A stretch of 64,000 bases of DNA, taken from Bacteroidales bacterium (GTDB lineage: Bacteria; Bacteroidota; Bacteroidia; Bacteroidales; BM520). The first letter of the stretch is position 1, and every line of letters begins with the position of its first letter. Made by a program: the position numbers and the translations under genes. Location: assembly GCA_016285515.1 (NCBI GenBank), contig JAEEQW010000006.1, positions 64,078-128,077 of the forward strand, written 5' to 3'. Under the pieces are notes generated by a model that was given only the letters and a program-made list of their open reading frames with translations, did not search any database and had not been told where the DNA came from. Positions 56,443-64,000 of this stretch are shown here, one piece after another.

Positions 56443-59400
56443 ATGGTAAAAAAATTACTCTCTTCAATTGGACTATTGCTTGTATTAAGTATTGGTTTGA
56501 TGGGTCAAACAGGTACCATTAAGGGTACTGTTATTGACAAAGACACAAAGGAACCTATTCCATTCGCAAATGTTGTTGCGCAGGTTGACGGAATTCAGAA
56601 GGGTGGATGTGCCACTGACTTTGATGGTAACTTCACCATCAAGCCTCTGGAGCCTGGCAATTATACATTGGTTGCACAATTTGTGGGTTACAAGACCTTT
56701 CAGATGAATGGAGTGCATGTTTCTGCCGATGTTATCACATTCCAGAACATCACAATGAGTTCTGGTGCTGTGGGCCTTAACGAAGTTGAGGTCGTCGAGT
56801 ATGAGGTACCGCTTATCAGTAAGGATAAAACCCAGAGTGGTGGTACCGTTACATCAGAAGAAATCGAAAAGATGCCTGAAAAGACTATCGCTGCTGTAGC
56901 TTCTACAGTCGGTGGCGTGTTCTCACGTGATGGTGAGGTCGGTAGTATCCGTGGCCAGCGTTCTTCAGGTACCGTCTATTACATTGACGGTATCAAGGTC
57001 ACCGGTACAACTTCACTTCCACAGTCGGCTTATGACCAGATTTCAGTCATCCTCGGTGGTATCCCTGCTCAGTATGGTGATGCTACCGGTGGTATTATTT
57101 CCGCTACAACCAAGGGCCCGAGCCGTGTCTTCGGTATGGGCGTTGAGCTCCAGTCTTCCGGTTTGGGTCAGGGCAAAGGCCTTGATGCTTACGGTTACAA
57201 CAGACTTGGTATCAACCTCAACGGACCTTTGATTCAGAGCAAGAATCCTGAAAAACCTGGTGCTATCCTCGGTTACTTCATCGCAGGCGACTTTATCTAT
57301 CAGGTGGATAACAGACCTACGGCTAAGGGTACCTACATCGCTACAGATGAATATCTTGACTATCTGACCAAAAATCCTATCAGATTATCGGATGAGGGTA
57401 CTGGCGTTTGGAATGAAGCCTGCTTCACCACAGAGGATGACTTGGTTTGGGTTAAACAAAACCTCAACACCCCTAGGTTTGAAGTTGCTGTTTCTGCAAA
57501 GCTCGACGTCAAGACATCTGATATGACCAACCTCAGTTTCGGCGGTAGCTTCAACTATCAGAACTACAGGGGGTTCAGTTTTGCAAATTCAATGTTCAAT
57601 TATAATAAGAACATTCAGTATCTTACTAACACATGGCGTGTCTTCGGTCGTTTCACCCAGCGTTTCAGATCAAGTGAAGATGCTCTCCTGAAGAATGTCT
57701 TCTATGAAATTCAGGCCGACTACACTCAATATCATTACAAAAATCAGGATTTTGATTTTAGGGATGACCTCTTCTCATACGGATATATAGGTCAATACAA
57801 CACCTACAAATCAAAAAGATACGAGATGTCCACCATTGACATAGACGGTAAAGATGTAAATGCTTTGGTATATACAGGTTATGTTGACGATTCCGTCACA
57901 TTTACACCTGGCACCAAGAATGTAGTTCTTGCAAACTATATGTCAAAGTATTACGATTTGTTTGAGGGTGATGTCAACTACTATTCAGATGACAATGCCA
58001 TAGTTGCGGCAAGTGGTCTTCTCAACGGCTATTCTCCTTCTTCAGTGTATAGCCTTTGGGGTACTCTCGGTACAGTACAGTCAGGCTACTATATAGCCAA
58101 CAACCAGCAGGTAGGTGTAAGTTTCAAGGCTTCCGGCGATATAGGCGGCCACGCTCTCCAGTTCGGTTTCCAGTTTGAGCAGAAAATCAATTCTTACTTC
58201 AGCGCAGCCACCACTTCTTTGTGGACTTTGATGAGAAGTAGAGTCAACTCACATATCACCGAACTTGACACCGAGAACCCTATTCCTTTGGTTGACGAAA
58301 ACGGAGTTTTCCTCGGAGTTGTTGATTACAATTATCTGTACAGTTCCACTTCACAGAGTTCTTTTGACTATGAACTCAGAAAGATGTTGAATCTTCCTGT
58401 TGACGGCACTGAATGGATAGACGTCGATTCATACGATCCTATTAACAATACGATGAACTATTACGATGAAAGCGGCAATTATCAGGTGGCAGGTCTGAAC
58501 GGCAAACTCAATCTTTCCATGTTCTCTCCTGACGAATTGCTCAACGATGGTGGTCAATATGTCGCTTATGCGGGTTATGACGCATACGGTAACAGACTGA
58601 CTTACAATCCGACTATTGATGACTTTTTCCAGGATACATTATCCAATGGCAAGTATTCAAGGACCATCGGTTCCATCCGTCCTGTATATGGTGCGTTATT
58701 CCTTCAGGATGTGTTCTCTTTCAGAGACCTCGTATTTAATATAGGTGTACGTGTTGACAGATATGATGCCAACCAGGCAGTCCTCAAGGATGATTACCTT
58801 ATCACTTCCCGTGCATATACAGTTGCTGATTACAAATCAGGCGTTGCATCAGGTAACCTTAATAATATAGGTAATGTTCCTTCAAATATGGGTGATGATT
58901 ATATTGTTTATGTCAATACAATCAACGATCCTACCCAGATTCTCGGTTACCGTGACGGAAGCACATGGTATGACTCAGACGGTACATATACCTCCGACCC
59001 TGAGACAGTTCTTGATGCCGGCAACGGAATATCACCTTATCTGACTAATCCTGAAAACAGCAATACAGTTACTGCTGACGTTTTCACCGATTATAAACCA
59101 CAGATCAACGTTATGCCTCGTATATCATTCTCATTCCCAATTTCGGATGAGGCTCTGTTCTTTGCACACTATGATATTCTGACACAGCGTCCTACATCTT
59201 ATAATACGTTGTCATTGACTGACTATTACTTCCTTTCAACGACAGCATCACCTACGGTTAACAATCCTAATCTGAAACCTGAAACCACAATCGACTATGA
59301 AGTCGGTTTCCAGCAGAAGCTGACCAACACCTCTTCATTGTCACTTTCAGCTTTCTATCGTGAAATCCGTGATCAGATTTGTATTTACCGTGTTACCGGT

Positions 59401-60186
59401 GCTTATCCTAAGACATATTACACATACGATAACCTTGACTTTGGTACAGTTAAAGGTCTGACCGCAACATTCGATTTGCGCAGAACAAGAAACATCAGAC
59501 TTAAAGCCAGCTACACCTTGCAGTTTGCAAACGGTACAGGCTCTGACCCTGATGCTGCAAGGTCAGTTGTCACCTCAGGTCAGCCTAACCTCCGTACTCT
59601 GTCACCTCTGGACGAAGACCAGAGACACAGACTGTCTTTGAATCTCGACTACCGTTTCTCTGACGGTAAGGACTACAATGGTCCTGTCACTGTCAGAAAG
59701 ACGAAAGACGGTCAGGAAAAACATATCAACTGGCTCGAGAATACTGGTCTTAACATCGTTTTCAGCGGTGGTTCCGGTACTCCTTATACAAGGTCCAGCA
59801 AGGTTTATCCTATCACAACTTCCAACAGAGTCATCGATGGTTCCATCAATGGTTCGAGAATGCCTGCATTCTGGAGAACCGACATCATTCTTGACAGAGA
59901 TTTCTATCTCACAAACAAGACTAAAAAGGATGGTTCAAGAGAATCTTATCTGAACGTTTACTTACAGATTCTGAACTTGTTCAATGCACATAATATCGTA
60001 GATGTTTATGATGCGACAGGTAATCCGGATGATGATGGTTATCTGACAGCAGACGAATGGCAGACTGAAATCAGCCAGCAGCTCAATGTCGATTCTTATA
60101 GGATGTTATATCAGATGAGAGTTGATACTCCGGGTAACTATTCAGGTCCAAGACTTATTCGTTTAGGCGTAAGTTATAATTTTTAG
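56443..60186 (+). CDS. TonB-dependent outer-membrane receptor with CarboxypepD-reg-like domain
   Basis: 1247 residues. Signal peptide (MVKKLLSSIGLLLVLSIGLM), then an Ig-like carboxypeptidase-regulatory domain (GTIKGTVIDKDTKEPIPFANV to about residue 105), then the plug (SEEIEKMPEKTIAAVASTVGG; IRGQRSSGTVYYIDGIKV; GGIPAQYGDATGGIISATTK), and a long beta barrel ending GVSYNF with the C-terminal phenylalanine typical of outer-membrane barrels. It resembles SusC-like receptors in plan but is not followed by a SusD gene; the next gene is a huge secreted protein. The substrate is unknown. Confidence 0.93.
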   Translation: MVKKLLSSIGLLLVLSIGLMGQTGTIKGTVIDKDTKEPIPFANVVAQVDGIQKGGCATDFDGNFTIKPLEPGNYTLVAQFVGYKTFQMNGVHVSADVITFQNITMSSGAVGLNEVEVVEYEVPLISKDKTQSGGTVTSEEIEKMPEKTIAAVASTVGGVFSRDGEVGSIRGQRSSGTVYYIDGIKVTGTTSLPQSAYDQISVILGGIPAQYGDATGGIISATTKGPSRVFGMGVELQSSGLGQGKGLDAYGYNRLGINLNGPLIQSKNPEKPGAILGYFIAGDFIYQVDNRPTAKGTYIATDEYLDYLTKNPIRLSDEGTGVWNEACFTTEDDLVWVKQNLNTPRFEVAVSAKLDVKTSDMTNLSFGGSFNYQNYRGFSFANSMFNYNKNIQYLTNTWRVFGRFTQRFRSSEDALLKNVFYEIQADYTQYHYKNQDFDFRDDLFSYGYIGQYNTYKSKRYEMSTIDIDGKDVNALVYTGYVDDSVTFTPGTKNVVLANYMSKYYDLFEGDVNYYSDDNAIVAASGLLNGYSPSSVYSLWGTLGTVQSGYYIANNQQVGVSFKASGDIGGHALQFGFQFEQKINSYFSAATTSLWTLMRSRVNSHITELDTENPIPLVDENGVFLGVVDYNYLYSSTSQSSFDYELRKMLNLPVDGTEWIDVDSYDPINNTMNYYDESGNYQVAGLNGKLNLSMFSPDELLNDGGQYVAYAGYDAYGNRLTYNPTIDDFFQDTLSNGKYSRTIGSIRPVYGALFLQDVFSFRDLVFNIGVRVDRYDANQAVLKDDYLITSRAYTVADYKSGVASGNLNNIGNVPSNMGDDYIVYVNTINDPTQILGYRDGSTWYDSDGTYTSDPETVLDAGNGISPYLTNPENSNTVTADVFTDYKPQINVMPRISFSFPISDEALFFAHYDILTQRPTSYNTLSLTDYYFLSTTASPTVNNPNLKPETTIDYEVGFQQKLTNTSSLSLSAFYREIRDQICIYRVTGAYPKTYYTYDNLDFGTVKGLTATFDLRRTRNIRLKASYTLQFANGTGSDPDAARSVVTSGQPNLRTLSPLDEDQRHRLSLNLDYRFSDGKDYNGPVTVRKTKDGQEKHINWLENTGLNIVFSGGSGTPYTRSSKVYPITTSNRVIDGSINGSRMPAFWRTDIILDRDFYLTNKTKKDGSRESYLNVYLQILNLFNAHNIVDVYDATGNPDDDGYLTADEWQTEISQQLNVDSYRMLYQMRVDTPGNYSGPRLIRLGVSYNF

Positions 60187-60192
60187 TTTATT

Positions 60193-60200
60193 AGAAGGAG
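60193..60200 (+). promoter_or_regulatory. Unusually strong Shine-Dalgarno sequence AGAAGGAG
   Basis: AGAAGGAG, 7 bases before the ATG at 60208. Bacteroidota messages rarely use such sites, and I see none as good before other genes in the window. It decides the start of the following gene. Confidence 0.7.
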
Positions 60201-60207
60201 ATTTAAT

Positions 60208-63200
60208 ATGAGAAAAAATTATATAAATATGAAAAAAATAGCTTGTCTGTTTTTAACATTTGCTTTGTTCTCATTCTTTACTACCGCCAACTGCGAAGAA
60301 GCCAAAGGAAGAAAACAAGGTAAATCGGAAAACGAAATCAAATCAAATTCAGCAGGTTGTGCACCTGGTGCTAATTATAAATATCTTCAAGTCAACAACG
60401 TAAGTTGTAGAATTAACACCGGTGGTGATATGTGGTGGGACTTTGAAAACCCGCAGTATGAAATCCCTGCCGGATCAAGTAAAACATCAATGTTCTCGGG
60501 TTCCCTCTGGATTGGTGGCGTGGATGCCAACCAGGTTCTGAAGGTCGCTGCCGTCAAATATCGTCAGGGTCCTACTTTCAACGGAGGTAATGACTATTGG
60601 CCAGGTCCTCTGTATGTTAAGAACAGCCCTAATCCTCAGGAAGGTATCACAATATCCGAAGTCGATGCTGCCACCTGTCTGAAATATGACAAACTGTTCT
60701 TCATGTCTCAGGAAATGGTTAATGACTTCCTCGCAAATTGTGACCCGGAAACAGGTTACTATGATGCTTCAATTGACGATGATTACAATATTCCTGATGA
60801 AATCCTCAATTGGCCTGCTCATCCGGATATGACCGACTCAAAGTCACAGTATCAGAGCTATTACCTTGCTCCTTTCTATGACAATGACCATGATGGCAAT
60901 TACGACCCTTACAAGGGCGATTACCCTTATTATGATTTGAGCAACATTCTCTGCTCTTCAAACTATGCCGGTGACCCGACATTCGTTCCAGCAACCACTA
61001 TGGAAGGCAATGGTATCCAGGTTGACCAGTGTATCAAGGGTGATGAAACCCTGTGGTGGGTGTTTAATGACAAAGGTAACATCCACACTGAAAGTTTCGG
61101 TGATGCCACCGGTTTCGAAATCAGAGGTCAGGCTTTCGGTTTCGCTTCCAATGACGAAATCAATAACATGACTTTCTATTCATACGAAATCATCAACCGT
61201 TCTTCTTATACATTGACTAACACTTACTTCAGCCAGTGGGTTGATACCGACCTCGGTTACAGCTACGATGACTATGTGGGATGTGATGTCCTCCGTGGTC
61301 TCGGATATTGCTACAACGGTAAGGACGTTGATGGTAGCGGTCAGTACAATGCTTATGGCTCACAGCCTCCTGCAATCGGTGTTGACTTCTTCCAGGGTCC
61401 TTATCTTGATCCTGATGGTTATGACAACCCTGCATTCTACGGCGACGGTCTCCTCGGCCCTGCTTACAATGCACAAAATACTGCCAATGAAAACCTTGAC
61501 TGTTCTATCGTTGCCCAGAATGGCCAGATGATTAATTTCACATACGGTAACGGTCCTAAGGTAGGTCCAAAGACAGGAAGATTTCTTGTCAGAGCAGAGG
61601 CTATAAACGGTGTCAACTTCGGTAATGGTATAGTTGACGATGAACGTTTCGGTATGAGACGTTTCGTTTATCACGTTAACACAAGCGGTAACTATAACAG
61701 TGACCCTAAATACGCTGCAGATTACTACAATTTGCTGAGAGGTATTTGGAATGATAACACAAAAATGAAATATGGTGGCAACGGACACATCAGTTCAGGT
61801 GCTGAAGATATTGACGCTGACTTCATGTTCCCTGGTGACTCCGATCCTTGTTGGTGGGGTACCAATGGTGTTAAGCCGGCTAATCCTGAATGGACTGAAG
61901 AAACTGCCAACAATACTCCGTATGACCGTCGTTTCATGCAGTCAGCAGGTCCTTTCACCCTTCGTCCAGGTATGGTCAACTACATCACCGTTGGTATTCC
62001 TTGGGCAAGAGCCACTTCCGGCGGCCCTGGCATCAACGGCTCAGTAAAACTTCTCCGTACAGTCGATGACAAATGTCAGGCTCTGTTCGACAACTGCTTC
62101 TCTGTTGTCAACGGTCCTAATGCTCCGGATTTGACTATCCTTGAACTTGAAAACGAATTGGTGTTCTACATCTCCAACAGAGAGTCTAACGATTCAGGCA
62201 ACAACTTCGGTGAAAGTTATTCAGAGGTTGACCCTTACATCGAATCAGTCGGCTACAGCAGAGATTCTTCAACATACAAATTCGAAGGCTATATCGTGTA
62301 TCAGCTTATTGACAATGAAGCCAGCATTTCTGATATAGGTGATGAATCCAAGATTCGTCAGGTTTTCCAGTGCGATATCACCAACGGCGTTTCAAAGATT
62401 GTCAACTATACTTATGATTCCAATCTCGACGCCAACGTTCCAACTATGATGGTCAATGGCGCAGATGAAGGTATTTCCCATACTTTCAAACTTACAACTG
62501 ATGCATTCGACAATACTACGCTTGTTAACCACAAGTCATATTATTTCACAGCTATTGCATACGGTTATAATATGTATAAGAAGTATTCCGACCAGCTTTC
62601 AGAACATGATGAAAACTGCGGCCTTGACGGTCAGACTAAGGCTTTCCTTTCCGGTAGAAAGAACATCAAGACCTATGAGGCAATACCTCACAAACCTATG
62701 GGCGGTATTATAGTTAACTCAACATACGGTGACCAGCCGGCTATCAAACGTGTTCAAGGTCATGGTAATGGCGGTCTCATCCTCAATGTCGATGATAAAA
62801 CTGTTGAAACAATCCTTGCCAAGGAGCCTATCAAATATCAGCTCAATGACGATGGTACCCTGATGCTTGTCGATACAATCATCAATAAGGAAACCTATCC
62901 TTCCGCCATCCTTAAGGACAATGATTATGCAATGGGAACTGACAAGTATCCAATCGCATACGAAATGCAATACCAAAGGAACTACAGCCCTCTGAACATC
63001 AAGGTTATAGATCCTCTTAACGTAGTCAATACCACATACGAACTCAAGTTTGATCCATTCACTTACGCAACAAAGCACAATGTTTCCAATTCATCTACTG
63101 TAGGTGTTGCGGATACAGCGGGCATGGAAGTGTGCACATGGCAACTTCACGATATTGACAACGATATCACCTACTATTCTGACACCTCATTGGTTTTCAA

Positions 63201-64000
63201 ATATGAACAGTTGTTCCTGGATTTGGGTCTTTCTGTTACACTTGAACAGACATTCTTCAACAAATACTATACTGTCGGCACTTATCAGGGTGCAAGTTCA
63301 GAAGTGGCTGAAAAGGCTATTTTGGTGGGAACAAGTAAAAACGGTCTTCTTTATTCAGGTATAACTTATGCCGACAGTACAAAGAAATGGCTGTCAGGTG
63401 TCAGGGATATTGATGAATCAGGTGCATACAACTGGATACGTTCCGGTGAGTCAACCGATAACACCGCACCTGAAAACAACGACTGGAACCTGAGTATTGG
63501 TGGTAATGGTACACCTATTGGTCTTGCATGGGACCCAGGAAGTGCGTACGAAGGCATTCTCAACGGTACATGGGCACCATACTGTATGGCAGCTTATTCA
63601 ACTCAGCATGATGTGGCTCCTGCCTATAATTCAACATCCAAGTCACTGTCACCGATGGAATCATTGTACAGCGTTGATGTTGTATTCACATCTGACAAGT
63701 CCAAATGGACACGTTGTCCTGTCATCGAAATGTGCTCCGATGCTTCACTTTCAGAAGGAAATGTTGGAAAATACAGGGTAAGAGACGGCTGGTCAGTTGA
63801 CAAGAATGGCAACACCATCTCTGAAGCTGCAAAGGCTCAGTATCTTGCCGGCAACTACACTCCTAACTATGATGACCCTGAGGCTCCTGACTACATCAGT
63901 GCCAAGGGTATGGGCTGGTTCCCAGGTTATGCTATTAACATTGAAACCGGTGAAAGACTTAACATGATGTTTGGTGAAGACTCCTGGCTGATTGGTGAAA
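60208..64000 (+). CDS. Very large secreted protein, 3' end beyond the window
   Basis: At least 1264 residues, open to the right edge. An N-terminal signal peptide (core IACLFLTFALFSFFTTAN) is followed by a beta-rich ectodomain without recognised enzyme motifs. Near residue 15-90 comes NTGGDMWWDFENPQYEIP and SMFSGSLWIGGVDANQ, a start I recall from large type IX-secreted proteins of Bacteroidota. A calcium-binding-like loop DNDHDGNYDPYKGDYP lies at about residue 230. The gene begins 21 bp after the receptor stop, so the two form a pair. A type IX sorting domain is expected at the missing C-terminus but cannot be seen. Function unknown. Confidence 0.85.
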   Translation, partial: MRKNYINMKKIACLFLTFALFSFFTTANCEEAKGRKQGKSENEIKSNSAGCAPGANYKYLQVNNVSCRINTGGDMWWDFENPQYEIPAGSSKTSMFSGSLWIGGVDANQVLKVAAVKYRQGPTFNGGNDYWPGPLYVKNSPNPQEGITISEVDAATCLKYDKLFFMSQEMVNDFLANCDPETGYYDASIDDDYNIPDEILNWPAHPDMTDSKSQYQSYYLAPFYDNDHDGNYDPYKGDYPYYDLSNILCSSNYAGDPTFVPATTMEGNGIQVDQCIKGDETLWWVFNDKGNIHTESFGDATGFEIRGQAFGFASNDEINNMTFYSYEIINRSSYTLTNTYFSQWVDTDLGYSYDDYVGCDVLRGLGYCYNGKDVDGSGQYNAYGSQPPAIGVDFFQGPYLDPDGYDNPAFYGDGLLGPAYNAQNTANENLDCSIVAQNGQMINFTYGNGPKVGPKTGRFLVRAEAINGVNFGNGIVDDERFGMRRFVYHVNTSGNYNSDPKYAADYYNLLRGIWNDNTKMKYGGNGHISSGAEDIDADFMFPGDSDPCWWGTNGVKPANPEWTEETANNTPYDRRFMQSAGPFTLRPGMVNYITVGIPWARATSGGPGINGSVKLLRTVDDKCQALFDNCFSVVNGPNAPDLTILELENELVFYISNRESNDSGNNFGESYSEVDPYIESVGYSRDSSTYKFEGYIVYQLIDNEASISDIGDESKIRQVFQCDITNGVSKIVNYTYDSNLDANVPTMMVNGADEGISHTFKLTTDAFDNTTLVNHKSYYFTAIAYGYNMYKKYSDQLSEHDENCGLDGQTKAFLSGRKNIKTYEAIPHKPMGGIIVNSTYGDQPAIKRVQGHGNGGLILNVDDKTVETILAKEPIKYQLNDDGTLMLVDTIINKETYPSAILKDNDYAMGTDKYPIAYEMQYQRNYSPLNIKVIDPLNVVNTTYELKFDPFTYATKHNVSNSSTVGVADTAGMEVCTWQLHDIDNDITYYSDTSLVFKYEQLFLDLGLSVTLEQTFFNKYYTVGTYQGASSEVAEKAILVGTSKNGLLYSGITYADSTKKWLSGVRDIDESGAYNWIRSGESTDNTAPENNDWNLSIGGNGTPIGLAWDPGSAYEGILNGTWAPYCMAAYSTQHDVAPAYNSTSKSLSPMESLYSVDVVFTSDKSKWTRCPVIEMCSDASLSEGNVGKYRVRDGWSVDKNGNTISEAAKAQYLAGNYTPNYDDPEAPDYISAKGMGWFPGYAINIETGERLNMMFGEDSWLIGE

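Overview
The window looks like a chromosomal segment of an uncultured or anaerobic member of the Bacteroidota, most likely order Bacteroidales. The evidence is lineage-typical architecture: a MurF-alanine racemase fusion, a FeoA-FeoB fusion, the type IX secretion protein PorZ, C-terminal type IX sorting domains, DUF4175 and DUF3098 proteins, and promoters of the Bacteroidota type (a TAnnTTTG box at about -7) before most transcription units. The DNA is AT-rich, genes are packed tightly, and I see no insertion sequence, prophage or CRISPR array.

Layout. 0-5 kb: the tail of an AraC-type regulator, then a leftward tryptophanase unit (tnaA, a class V aminotransferase, a six-helix membrane protein), HflX, a YgjP-type metallopeptidase and tRNA-Cys. 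5-9.4 kb: both subunits of methylmalonyl-CoA mutase. 9.4-14.7 kb: a secreted thioredoxin-like protein with a type IX sorting domain, glycyl-tRNA synthetase, ManC and an unrecognised lipoprotein. 14.9-21.7 kb: MurF-Alr, a DEAD-box helicase and FeoAB. 21.7-27.7 kb: a leftward operon of RpiB, a LutB-like iron-sulfur protein, GlnRS and a long RelA/SpoT protein whose hydrolase HD motif is lost.

27.66-28.14 kb is a 480-bp AT-rich gap holding at least three exact TGTTGATAA/TTATCAACA nonamers plus near matches; I propose it as the replication origin. At 33.60 and 35.51 kb, on either side of mnmG, lie one near-perfect and one perfect 16-bp parS palindrome (TGTTCCACGTGGAACA), the ParB binding site normally found near origins. 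Gene orientation agrees broadly: mainly leftward to the left of the gap and, beyond 39 kb, mainly rightward. This origin/segregation region is the most interesting part of the window.

28.1-39.3 kb: a secreted MORN-repeat protein, TadA, a very large orphan sensor kinase, MnmG, YbeY and a DUF4175 coiled-coil membrane protein. 39.4-44.3 kb: the cell-elongation pair MrdA-RodA, then AspRS. 44.3-48.8 kb: a leftward folB-porZ-recO-EamA operon. 48.8-55.6 kb: a rightward series trkH-ftsX-DUF3098-uppP-truB, then queA-ahcY. 55.6-64 kb: a lipoprotein with a Rieske-like fold but four cysteines, a strong terminator, an operator-like palindrome, a TonB-dependent receptor, and a very large secreted protein that runs off the end of the window.

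Taken together, the genes suggest an anaerobe that ferments amino acids and makes propionate or uses B12-dependent succinate/propionyl-CoA interconversion, takes up ferrous iron and potassium, and exports proteins by the type IX pathway.
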